Assembly: GCA_018818595.1 (NCBI GenBank)
Contig: JAHIRM010000050.1
Location: 41,737 to 105,736 of the forward strand
Direction: 5' to 3'
DNA length: 64,000 bases
Source of the DNA: Bacillota bacterium
GTDB taxonomy: Bacteria > Bacillota_I > Bacilli_A > Izemoplasmatales > Hujiaoplasmataceae
Each line of letters starts with the position of its first letter. The stretch's first letter is position 1. Below, in pieces: positions 32,145 to 39,936 of the stretch. Below the pieces are notes generated by a model. It made no database searches. It was not told where the DNA came from and worked only from the letters and a program-made list of their open reading frames with translations. The position numbers and the translations under genes are program-made.

Positions 32145-33962
32145 TTGAACAAACTAAAAGCTAGATTGTCGAAAGCAAAAAGTTTAATTAGTATTAAAAC
32201 ATATAAAAAACCGATGATATTTATCTTACTTTTAATGATTTTCATCAATATAGTGATATTATCCATTGCCGCAATTATTGCTCTTGTGATCGATGATTCT
32301 TATAGCAGTTTCATTGATGCTTTTGCCAACGGAAGTTTAAAGTGGATGTTATCACCCAATGCAATTCTTTCCATCGAAAATCCTAATACTCTATTTTTAG
32401 CCGTGGTCGTATTAATCATTGGACTTGTCTTGTTTTCAGGGACAATCATTGCTTTAACGACAAATTCCATCAAAGAGTATTTTCAAAAGAAAAAGTCTGG
32501 TAGCGGAATGATTTTTTTAGATCACCACATTGTTGTGTTAAATTGGAACAATAAAGTTCCAGAACTTGTTGCTGACTTGCTTCACGTTGAAAATAGAAAA
32601 GTTACAGTTATGATTTTGGCAGAGATTGACAAATCTTATGCTGAAAAACAAATTATGAATGCCATCGAAAAAATTAGAAATGAAAAAAAGAATATATCCA
32701 ATTTAAATGTTTTAATTAAAAATGGAGACCCTTTAATACACAGTGATTTATTAGATATTTCGATTTCAAAGGCGGATTCAATTTTAATTATGAATAACGA
32801 TTGTCATGAAACAATTTCAAAAAACCTATCAAAAAGTGATTTAAATGTTATTAAAGTAATTTTAAGCCTTGGTCGGATTGAATTTGTTTATAATCCGCCT
32901 ATTGTTTCTGAAATTAAATTTATTGAATCCAAAGAAAAAATTCAAACGATGTCAAAAGTAGTTGAAGGACTTCATGAACATTTAATTCTTCCAATTTGTT
33001 TTGATAGAAGACTTGGTCAGATTATTGCTCAAACGATTATAGAGAACAAAATGGAAGATGTCTACTTGGCACTATTTTCTTTTGAAGGTTCTGAAGTATA
33101 TTTTCTTGAAAATACAGGGTTTGAAGATTGCCTCAAAACACATTCTCACGCCATTCCTCTTGCTAAAATTGGAAATCATCTTTTTGTTTTATCCAAAAGT
33201 GATGAAACGAAATTCATTAAAACTAAAAACGATTTTTCTTATCGATTGCTTAAGACAAAACCAATTAACGAAAAAACAGAGCTTGATGTGTATCTTGTTG
33301 GAAAAAATAATAAATTAGGTTTTATTTTAAATTCATTTTCAAAGTATGAAGCATTGCATGATTCTGTTTTTCAAGCTGAATCGATTGATGAAAACTTTCT
33401 TGATGAGTTTATGTTAAAATTAAATGAATCCATTAAACCCTCTACGATTGTTTTGTTAAGCGATGAATCTCAAGAGATGGATTCTCTTGATGCAAACGTC
33501 ATCGATGATTTAATCTACATTGAAGGCAGCTTAAAGAGAACTGATATAAATATCATCGTGGAACTATTGGATCCTAAAAACGATCATATTATCAAAGATT
33601 TCAATATTAAAAACACCATTATTTCTAATAAGATAATATCCTTACTATTAAGTAAATTAGCTCTATATAAAGAAACGGCTCCTTTTTATGAAAATTTATT
33701 AACGATTGAACCAAATCTTATTGGAGAAGATGATCAAGCAATTATGATTAAAAAAGCAAAGGATTGTTTTAATGAAATATTCCCTTTGACCTTTTCTTCT
33801 AAAAAAACATTTATTGCCTCAAGTTATTACTCTTTTGAAAAAAAGGTAATTGTAATTGGTTTTGTAAGAGATGATATTTTAACACTATTTGAAGGCAATT
33901 TGGATCTTCAAACTGAACTTGCAATTTTAGAAGAGGATTTATTAATTTTAATTAAAATATAG
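32145..33962 (+). CDS. CASTOR/POLLUX-type ion channel with cytosolic NAD-binding-like domains
   Basis: 605 residues. Two membrane segments (about 23-48 and 83-108) flank a loop, followed by a basic linker and a long cytosolic part beginning MIFLDHHIVVLNWNNKVPELVADLL (first 20: about 125-144), the Rossmann-like RCK domain seen in plant CASTOR/POLLUX/SYM8 channels and their bacterial relatives; a second such half follows. The HIVVLNWN motif is characteristic. Cation conductance at the plasma membrane, perhaps Ca2+ or K+ linked, is inferred from the family; the usual filter cannot be confirmed by eye. TTG 32145 is chosen because AGAGGTG ends six bases upstream; GTG 32136 lies in that ribosome site. 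Confidence 0.75.
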   Translation: MNKLKARLSKAKSLISIKTYKKPMIFILLLMIFINIVILSIAAIIALVIDDSYSSFIDAFANGSLKWMLSPNAILSIENPNTLFLAVVVLIIGLVLFSGTIIALTTNSIKEYFQKKKSGSGMIFLDHHIVVLNWNNKVPELVADLLHVENRKVTVMILAEIDKSYAEKQIMNAIEKIRNEKKNISNLNVLIKNGDPLIHSDLLDISISKADSILIMNNDCHETISKNLSKSDLNVIKVILSLGRIEFVYNPPIVSEIKFIESKEKIQTMSKVVEGLHEHLILPICFDRRLGQIIAQTIIENKMEDVYLALFSFEGSEVYFLENTGFEDCLKTHSHAIPLAKIGNHLFVLSKSDETKFIKTKNDFSYRLLKTKPINEKTELDVYLVGKNNKLGFILNSFSKYEALHDSVFQAESIDENFLDEFMLKLNESIKPSTIVLLSDESQEMDSLDANVIDDLIYIEGSLKRTDINIIVELLDPKNDHIIKDFNIKNTIISNKIISLLLSKLALYKETAPFYENLLTIEPNLIGEDDQAIMIKKAKDCFNEIFPLTFSSKKTFIASSYYSFEKKVIVIGFVRDDILTLFEGNLDLQTELAILEEDLLILIKI

Positions 33963-33986
33963 TAAATTTTGAAAGAAGGAATGCAG

Positions 33987-34490
33987 ATGAACCGATTATC
34001 ATATTTAGACAAAACGCCACTTATTTCTAAGACAGCAAAAATCTTTGAACAGGTAGTTGTCGTTGGAGATGTTGTAATACATGATTTCGTAAGCATTTGG
34101 TATCATGCCACTATTAGAGGTGATATGGCCCCAATTGAAATTAAAGAATATACAAATATTCAAGATAATGCGGTCATTCATACCAATACAAATCTTCCTA
34201 CTTTTATTGGAAAATACGTAACAGTAGGTCATGGAGCGATTATTCACGGGGCGACAGTTTTAGATTATGCATTGATTGGAATGGGTTCAATCATATTAGA
34301 TGGAGCTGTGATTGGAGAATACTCTATGGTTGGAGCTGGAGCTTTAATTCCTCCTGGAAAAATCATTCCCCCAAAAATGTTAGTGATTGGAAATCCTATG
34401 AGAATTGTAAGAGAATTAACAGTTGATGAAATCAAGGCAAACCTTGAAAACGCAGAGTATTATGTCTCACTGATGAAACAATATGAATAG
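33987..34490 (+). CDS. Gamma-carbonic-anhydrase-like hexapeptide-repeat protein
   Basis: Left-handed beta-helix protein of 167 residues in the YrdA/PaaY/gamma-CA family. Repeats run from about 15 to 135; the metal-type ligands are suggested by IHTNTN (about 59), VGHGAIIHGATV (about 75-86, two His) and RGDM (about 39). IPPGKIIPPKMLVIGNP near 120 is the usual end. A metal-dependent hydratase or esterase function is possible but not provable. ATG 33987 preferred for spacing to GAAGGA. Lies between the channel gene and the HD-hydrolase gene in the same direction with short gaps. Confidence 0.88.
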   Translation: MNRLSYLDKTPLISKTAKIFEQVVVVGDVVIHDFVSIWYHATIRGDMAPIEIKEYTNIQDNAVIHTNTNLPTFIGKYVTVGHGAIIHGATVLDYALIGMGSIILDGAVIGEYSMVGAGALIPPGKIIPPKMLVIGNPMRIVRELTVDEIKANLENAEYYVSLMKQYE

Positions 34491-34499
34491 AGGGTAAAT

Positions 34500-35117
34500 A
34501 TGAAATTAACAACAGAACAACTTAAGAACATTGAAAAAACCAAGGAATTTGTAAAATCAATCATGACAGACGATATGACAGGGCATGATTATTTTCATGT
34601 TTTACGAGTTTATCATATGGCATCCTTTTTAGCAAAAGGCGAAGACATAAACAGTTTAATTCTTTTTATAAGCGCATTGCTTCATGATGTAGATGACCTA
34701 AAACTTTTCCCCAAAGATAGTAAGAATGCAGAAAACTTTTTAAAGGAATTAACCATTACTTTAGAAGAAAAAACAGAAATTCTTTCCATTATCGAAAATA
34801 TGTCCTATTCTGCATCTCTTGAGGGAAAAAGCGTTTCTTCTTTAGAAGGACAAATCGTTCAAGATGCAGATCGATTAGATGCAATTGGAGCAATAGGTAT
34901 TGCAAGATGTTTTGCTTATGGAGCCAGTAAAGGAAGAAGAATATACAATGGCGATGTTAATGATGACTCAAGCCTTGCACATTTTTATCAAAAATTACTA
35001 AAACTTCCTGATTTAATGAATACATTACAAGCAAAGCGAATTGCAAGAACAAGAATTAGAGTGTTAAATAATTTTCTTGCAGAATTTCATAATGAATGGA
35101 ATATTATCAAAAATTAA
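34500..35117 (+). CDS. HD-domain phosphohydrolase
   Basis: A 205-residue HD-superfamily metal hydrolase. Motifs: TGHDYFHVLRVYHMA (about 21-35), LLHDVDDLK (about 62-70) with the HD pair, and VQDADRLDAIGAIGIAR (about 120-136), as in YedJ/YpgQ-type proteins that hydrolyse nucleoside triphosphates or related phosphates in vitro. Starts nine bases after the hexapeptide gene. Biological substrate unknown. Confidence 0.88.
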   Translation: MKLTTEQLKNIEKTKEFVKSIMTDDMTGHDYFHVLRVYHMASFLAKGEDINSLILFISALLHDVDDLKLFPKDSKNAENFLKELTITLEEKTEILSIIENMSYSASLEGKSVSSLEGQIVQDADRLDAIGAIGIARCFAYGASKGRRIYNGDVNDDSSLAHFYQKLLKLPDLMNTLQAKRIARTRIRVLNNFLAEFHNEWNIIKN

Positions 35118-35195
35118 GTTAAAAAAGAAATTCTTTTTTTCATAGTCCATTTTCTATGCATTCAATTCGTGATAAAATACAAAAAGGTGATTGAA

Positions 35196-36206
35196 TTGAC
35201 AACTTATCTAGAAACGAAACGCCACATCATCCAAATTGCATCAATGACTAATATGCCGATTCTTGGAGAGTTTGAACTGACAAGAAAATGCAATTTTAAT
35301 TGTCAAATGTGTTACCTTGATGACATAGATTTAAAAAGCGAACTTTCTGTTTTAGAATGGAAAGCACTTTTTAAAGAGGCAGTAAGTCATGGATTGCTTT
35401 ATGCTTTGTTGACTGGAGGAGAAATCCTTTTACTACCCTATTTTATCGAGCTCTATGAATATCTTTATGATTTAGGAGTTAAAATCACGGTTTATACAAA
35501 TGCATCTCACATCAAACCATCTATTATATCGTCCTTTAAAAATAGACCTCCTGAATTGGTTGGAGTAACTATATATGGAGCGAATAATGAAACCTATCAG
35601 AAAGTAACTTCAGTTCAAAATGGCTTTGATTTAATAGATAAAGGCATTTCTTTATTGCAAAAAAACAATTTAAATGTTGTTTTAAGAACGATTCCGTTAC
35701 AGCCGATTTATGATGAACTAGATTTAATAATGGATTATGCCTTAAAGAAGAACTTGTATTTAGGCTATTTTCTTTACGTAGGACCTTCAAGAAATTTAGA
35801 TTATTTGACAATCCAAAATCGATTAACTCCTGAAGATTTAATTGATTTTGAGAAAAAAATAAAAACGACTTTTCAGATTGAATCTTCTAAAACACTAGAA
35901 AAATTTGAAACTCACTCAAATTGTATTGCATTAAAAAGTGCTTATTTTGTGGATAGTTATGGGTATATGCAACCATGTAGTATGATGAATCTTCCTAATA
36001 AAAAAATAGAGCCATATACATTGCTCGATGTTTTTTTAGAATTAGGAAAAAAATGGAATGAGTTAGGTGAATGTAAAGAATGCATGGATTGTTCTTTGAA
36101 AGGAACATGTATCCAATGTAAAGCAAGAAGACACTTAGAAGGAAACATTAAGTATTGTAGTCCCTACTTAAACGAAATAGCATTGATTCGTAGTCGGAAT
36201 GATTAA
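35196..36206 (+). CDS. Radical SAM/SPASM protein, peptide-modification type
   Basis: 336 residues. The radical SAM cluster motif is CNFNCQMCYLDD (Cys about 29, 33, 36), with LLTGGEILL (about 70-78) as the GGE motif. The C-terminal part is Cys-rich (CIALKSAYFVDSYGYMQPC, then CKECMDCSLKGTCIQC and KYCSP), the pattern of SPASM domains that hold extra [4Fe-4S] clusters in enzymes modifying peptides or proteins. TTG 35196 has AAAAGGTG upstream; GTG 35169 overlaps a -10-like TGATAAAAT. It heads a run with a signal-peptidase-like protein and a nucleotidyltransferase, a grouping I associate with ribosomal-peptide modification loci. No clear precursor peptide gene is visible. Confidence 0.82.
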   Translation: MTTYLETKRHIIQIASMTNMPILGEFELTRKCNFNCQMCYLDDIDLKSELSVLEWKALFKEAVSHGLLYALLTGGEILLLPYFIELYEYLYDLGVKITVYTNASHIKPSIISSFKNRPPELVGVTIYGANNETYQKVTSVQNGFDLIDKGISLLQKNNLNVVLRTIPLQPIYDELDLIMDYALKKNLYLGYFLYVGPSRNLDYLTIQNRLTPEDLIDFEKKIKTTFQIESSKTLEKFETHSNCIALKSAYFVDSYGYMQPCSMMNLPNKKIEPYTLLDVFLELGKKWNELGECKECMDCSLKGTCIQCKARRHLEGNIKYCSPYLNEIALIRSRND

Positions 36207-36285
36207 GTCCTGTTGATAGATTTTTAAACATTACTACTTGAGTTTATAACCGTTATGATAATAACTTCTAAAAAGGAGATACAAT

Positions 36286-36318
36286 ATGTTGCTAAAAGAG
36301 AAGCACATTCTTTTATAA
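36286..36318 (+). CDS. Ten-codon leader ORF with a strong ribosome site
   Basis: ATG 36286 to TAA 36316-36318 encodes MLLKEKHILL. AAAAGGAG (36271-36278) is placed seven bases ahead of it, whereas the next gene (ATG 36320, one base after this stop) has no ribosome site of its own. The simplest reading is translational coupling: ribosomes ending on the small ORF restart on the S26-like gene. Whether the peptide has a function is unknown. Confidence 0.45.
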   Translation: MLLKEKHILL

Positions 36319-36319
36319 T

Positions 36320-36772
36320 ATGGAAAAAGTTAAAGTCTTAATGAATGATATCATCGATCTCATTAAAGAAAATCTTTCAAATGATGGTTCTGCATCCTTG
36401 AAAATTAAAGGAAATAGTATGTTTCCTTTTTATAAAGATGGAAAAACTGAAGTGACCTTAATTAAACCCATTTTCCCCTTGATAAAATTAGATGTGATTC
36501 TTTATCATGTACAAGAAAAACATATTTTACACCGAATTGTGGCAGTAAAAGATGAAGGATACGTTGTATGTGGAGATGCTTTAAAAGAAAATGAATTTGT
36601 AAAACAAAATCAAATAGAAGCTGTAGTTATTTCTCATAAGAACAAAGAAAAACTAATTTTAGAAACACAATTTTTTTACAGATTAATGGTTCGTAAATGG
36701 CTTTTCTTAAAACCCATTCGCAGATATCTAATTAAACTATTTCGAATTCTAAAAAAAGAGGAAAACCAATGA
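36320..36772 (+). CDS. S24/S26 signal-peptidase-like protein
   Basis: 150 residues. KGNSMFPFYKDG (about 33-44) contains the nucleophile Ser of the S24/S26 fold, and KHILHRIVAV (about 73-82) with YVVCGDA (about 88-94) match later parts of the fold. At the position of the catalytic Lys of bacterial signal peptidases the sequence has HR instead, as in the archaeal/ER type or in inactive members. No N-terminal membrane segment is evident; a basic C-terminus (about 120-145) is present. Start depends on coupling to the ten-codon ORF. Overlaps the nucleotidyltransferase gene by four bases (ATGA). Likely a partner of the radical SAM protein. Confidence 0.72.
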   Translation: MEKVKVLMNDIIDLIKENLSNDGSASLKIKGNSMFPFYKDGKTEVTLIKPIFPLIKLDVILYHVQEKHILHRIVAVKDEGYVVCGDALKENEFVKQNQIEAVVISHKNKEKLILETQFFYRLMVRKWLFLKPIRRYLIKLFRILKKEENQ

Positions 36773-37956
36773 AAGAAATCCATTCCCTATTTTTTGAATT
36801 AATTAAATCTTCTTTAAATTTAAAAATGTATGATTGTCGTTTGAAAGATGATTTCAAACTGTATCAAATGGCAAAAATTAATGGGTTATCAGGAACGATT
36901 TTCCATTCCATTGATCCAACATTAATTGAACATGACGTCTTTCATTTGTTTCAAATGGATTATTTTGAGTATCAAGCACGAGATGTCCGTCAATTAAAAG
37001 CCATTCAGGAAGTAGATGAAATATTTAACCTCTCGAACATTGAACATATTTTTTTAAAAGGTTCTTTTTTAAAAGGCATCTATCCAGACACTTATATGAG
37101 ATCTATGGGAGACATTGATATTTTAGTTCGAAAAGATAAGATGAACGAAGTCCATCAAGTTTTAAACTCATCGGGATATTTCAATTGGGCCAATTCCACA
37201 AATCATGATTGTTTTGTGAAAGACAAAGATATTTTTTTAGAAATTCATCCACAATTGGATACAGATTTTGATGATAAATATGATGGATTATTTTTAGATA
37301 TTTGGTCAAATGCAAAATGCACAAGTAAACATCGCTTTGAGTTTAAAAGCGAGTTTATGTTAGCCTATTTAATGTATCACAATGCAAAACATTTATCGAG
37401 TTCAGGGATAGGCTTAAGAAATATACTTGATATTGGTTTGTTTTGTATGAAATTTCAAGATACAATGAATGCAGAAATTTTAGAAAAATTATTAAGAGAT
37501 AATCATTTATTTAAGCTATTTCAAAATTTCATTTGGTTTAACAACGCCTATTTTGGTTTTGTAATCTTTTCCTTATTTCTAACTAATTTTGAACAAGACT
37601 CTGTTTTTCTTGAAAAAATAACGGATTTTATATTAACCTCAGGAGTACATGGAAAAGGAGAAGATCACAACCCATTTGTTTGTGGAATTTCAAAATCATC
37701 TTTGAAAGTAGATTCCATTCAAAAAGGAAGAAAAACTTTTATATTGAAAACGTTATTCCCCTCAAAACACTTAATGCAAGGAACGTATCATTATTTGAAA
37801 AAATATCCTTGGCTCTTACCTTTCTCCTGGATTCAAAGAGGATGTAAATTGCTTTTCAAAAAGACTAAGAGTAGTATAAAAAAAATTAAGAATCTTCGAG
37901 TTCATAAAGATACATTAATGAATACGAAGGAATTATACGATCAATTAGGATTATAA
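36769..37956 (+). CDS. Nucleotidyltransferase-family protein (NTP_transf_5 type)
   Basis: 395 residues. A nucleotidyltransferase core is indicated by FLKGSFLKGIYPD (about 93-105) and RSMGDIDILVRK (about 110-121), where GS and DxD supply nucleotide and metal binding. FLEIHPQLD near 158 gives a further acidic residue. The C-terminal half is helical and Cys-poor. Such proteins recur beside radical SAM/SPASM and S26-like genes in Bacillota and Bacteroidota peptide loci; their reaction is not known to me. ATGA overlap with the S26-like gene. A clear terminator follows. Confidence 0.78.
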   Translation: MKEIHSLFFELIKSSLNLKMYDCRLKDDFKLYQMAKINGLSGTIFHSIDPTLIEHDVFHLFQMDYFEYQARDVRQLKAIQEVDEIFNLSNIEHIFLKGSFLKGIYPDTYMRSMGDIDILVRKDKMNEVHQVLNSSGYFNWANSTNHDCFVKDKDIFLEIHPQLDTDFDDKYDGLFLDIWSNAKCTSKHRFEFKSEFMLAYLMYHNAKHLSSSGIGLRNILDIGLFCMKFQDTMNAEILEKLLRDNHLFKLFQNFIWFNNAYFGFVIFSLFLTNFEQDSVFLEKITDFILTSGVHGKGEDHNPFVCGISKSSLKVDSIQKGRKTFILKTLFPSKHLMQGTYHYLKKYPWLLPFSWIQRGCKLLFKKTKSSIKKIKNLRVHKDTLMNTKELYDQLGL

Positions 37957-37978
37957 GCATAAATTAAATGCAAAAATG

Positions 37979-38008
37979 AAAACGTTCATGAAAACATGAC
38001 CGTTTTTT
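37979..38008 (+). terminator. Terminator after the radical SAM/S26/nucleotidyltransferase run
   Basis: AAAACG-T-TCATG pairs with CATGA-C-CGTTTT around an AAAA loop, with one mismatch, then T residues. Confidence 0.8.
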
Positions 38009-38072
38009 CATTAAAATATCACAAATGAATTGTAATATAGTGTTATTCAAACTATATACAGGAGAAACACAT

Positions 38073-39845
38073 ATGAGAAAAGCATTTGTACTGGTACTTT
38101 TAGTCGTCATTTGTTTCATTATGGTGTCGTGTGATACTCTTTCAACCGATTCAAATGCATCAACTACCACAAATTCAAGTGAGACGACTTCTTCCATAGG
38201 AGTAACATCCCAAATTACGTTAGATGAAGAGGATACCTTAGATTCAGAATTAGTAGAAGATGAAACAGTTACGTTTGCTGTCTCTTCCATTTCATCAACC
38301 ACAAATCAAGTTTTAATAGAAGACAACAAAGTAATTATTTCAACTGCAGGAACTTATCTCTTACAAGGAGTGAGTAACAATGTGTCTATTTATATAGATG
38401 TTTCCAGCAATGAACAAGTGACTCTTTTATTAGATGATGTCCATTTAACAAGTTTAGATGGACCAGTCATCGAAGTTGAAAATGCAGATAAAGTGATATT
38501 AAATTTAGTAGAAGGAACTTCAAATTCATTAACAGATTCCAAATCTTCACTAACCGATTTTAAAGCAACAATTTCGAGTAATGATGATGTTACGATTAAC
38601 GGCTCTGGAAGTTTATCTATTTATGCTAATTACAAAAATGGTATCTCGAGTGATGATGATTTGGTAATTACCAATGGTGTGATTATAATTGATGCCGCAA
38701 ACAATGGCGTTAAAGTCAATAACGACGTATTTATCACGAATGTGGATTTAACCATTTCTTGTTTAAATGATGGAATTCAAGTCGAAAACACCGATGAGGA
38801 AACTTTGGGTAATTTAGTTATTGAAAACGGAGAGTTTGATATCGATGCTTATGGAGATTGTTTTGATGTTACAAACGTCATTGCCATTTCAGAAGGAGTT
38901 TTTCTCCTTCATTCAGGAGATGGAAATTACGACATAAATTCAGTAAGTGGAAAAGGAATGAAAGCCTCTCAAGGAATCAATATTTTAGGAGGAACATATA
39001 CGATTTTATCAAGTGATGATGGACTTCACTCAAATAGTGACTTGTACATTCAAGGCGGAATCATTTCCATCTCTTCAAATGATGATGGTATCCATTCAGA
39101 TGAAACGCTAGTGATATCAGGCGGAGAGATCAATATATCAAAATGTTACGAAGGTCTTGAATCGTTAAATATTACTATCAATGGAGGATCTATTCACATC
39201 AATGGAGGATCTATTCACATCAATGCAAGCGATGATGGAATCAACGTAGCTGGAGGAAGCGATTCATCAAGTTCTTTTCCTTTTGATCCACGACTTGAAT
39301 CAAGTGAAAATGCAATTCTTACAATAAATGGAGGATATGTATATGTCATTTCATCTGGAGATGGGATTGATGCAAATGGACAAATTATCATGACAGGAGG
39401 AGTGGTGTTAGTAAACGGACCTACAAGTGATGGAGATGGACCGATTGATTACAATGTATCTTTTAAAATAACAGGAGGAATATTGATAGCTACTGGATCT
39501 TCTGGAATGGCTCAAAACGTAGGTGCCACATCTACTCAACCGGGAATACTTATTAAATTAAGTTCAGAAACAACAAATCTAATTCATCTTGAAGATGAAC
39601 TTGGAAATACTATTCTTCATTTTCAACCTGTAAAAAAATATGAATCTATTGTTATATCTTGTCCTTTGCTTGAAATAGGAGATGCCTATAAACTATATTT
39701 AGGAGGGTCTCTTGTTGAAAACACTTTAAATGAAGATGGATATAGTCTTGAAGGAGTATATCAAAAGGGAACATTACTTCAAAGTTTTACTTTAACCAGT
39801 CTTACGTACTCGATAGGAACGTCTTCATTTGATCCAAGAAGATAA
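38073..39845 (+). CDS. Surface lipoprotein with beta-helix-like repeats (carbohydrate-binding domain-containing family)
   Basis: 590 residues. A lipoprotein signal (KAFVLVLLVVICFIMVSC, lipobox MVSC near residue 21) is followed by a Ser/Thr-rich linker and then by many short repeats of the form (S/N)-x-DDG-(I/L), such as SSDDGLHSN, SNDDGIHSD, ASDDGINV and SSGDGIDAN, alternating with beta strands (ILGGTYTI, ISGGEINI, INGGSIHI). This suggests a parallel beta-helix on the cell surface, like the DUF4353 'carbohydrate-binding domain' proteins of Bacillota. Ligand unknown. An exact 21-bp tandem duplication at 39180-39221 adds one extra NGGSIHI unit. AGGAG precedes ATG 38073. Confidence 0.8.
   Translation: MRKAFVLVLLVVICFIMVSCDTLSTDSNASTTTNSSETTSSIGVTSQITLDEEDTLDSELVEDETVTFAVSSISSTTNQVLIEDNKVIISTAGTYLLQGVSNNVSIYIDVSSNEQVTLLLDDVHLTSLDGPVIEVENADKVILNLVEGTSNSLTDSKSSLTDFKATISSNDDVTINGSGSLSIYANYKNGISSDDDLVITNGVIIIDAANNGVKVNNDVFITNVDLTISCLNDGIQVENTDEETLGNLVIENGEFDIDAYGDCFDVTNVIAISEGVFLLHSGDGNYDINSVSGKGMKASQGINILGGTYTILSSDDGLHSNSDLYIQGGIISISSNDDGIHSDETLVISGGEINISKCYEGLESLNITINGGSIHINGGSIHINASDDGINVAGGSDSSSSFPFDPRLESSENAILTINGGYVYVISSGDGIDANGQIIMTGGVVLVNGPTSDGDGPIDYNVSFKITGGILIATGSSGMAQNVGATSTQPGILIKLSSETTNLIHLEDELGNTILHFQPVKKYESIVISCPLLEIGDAYKLYLGGSLVENTLNEDGYSLEGVYQKGTLLQSFTLTSLTYSIGTSSFDPRR
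39180..39221 (+). repeat. Perfect 21-bp tandem duplication inside the lipoprotein gene
   Basis: Two identical 21-base units (39180-39200 and 39201-39221), each beginning AATGGAGGATC. In frame, they encode two successive NGGSIHI units. Absence of any silent difference indicates a recent slippage event. Confidence 0.9.
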
Positions 39846-39850
39846 AATAC

Positions 39851-39896
39851 AGATGATTTCATTCGTCAAGCAAAACTATGAAATCATCTTGTTTTT
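39851..39896 (+). terminator. Terminator after the lipoprotein gene
   Basis: A perfect 12-bp stem, AGATGATTTCAT (39851-39862) with ATGAAATCATCT (39878-39889), followed by TGTTTTTTT. Confidence 0.88.
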
Positions 39897-39917
39897 TTAA
39901 AGTTCGAAGCGTATAAT
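39889..39917 (+). promoter_or_regulatory. Promoter for the MFS transporter gene
   Basis: TTGTTT (39889-39894), 17-base spacer, TATAAT (39912-39917). The -35 lies within the T-tract of the preceding terminator. Confidence 0.6.
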
Positions 39918-39936
39918 TTTGTATTAGGTGATACCT

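Noticed and set aside
35110..35145. Terminator after the HD-hydrolase gene
   Set aside because: Only an A/T-rich AAAAGAA/TTCTTTT pairing with almost no loop; too weak to call.
38073..39845. CRISPR-like or satellite repeat in the lipoprotein gene
   Set aside because: The repetition is at protein level (DDG and NGG motifs with varied codons) except for one 21-bp duplication; there are no spacers.
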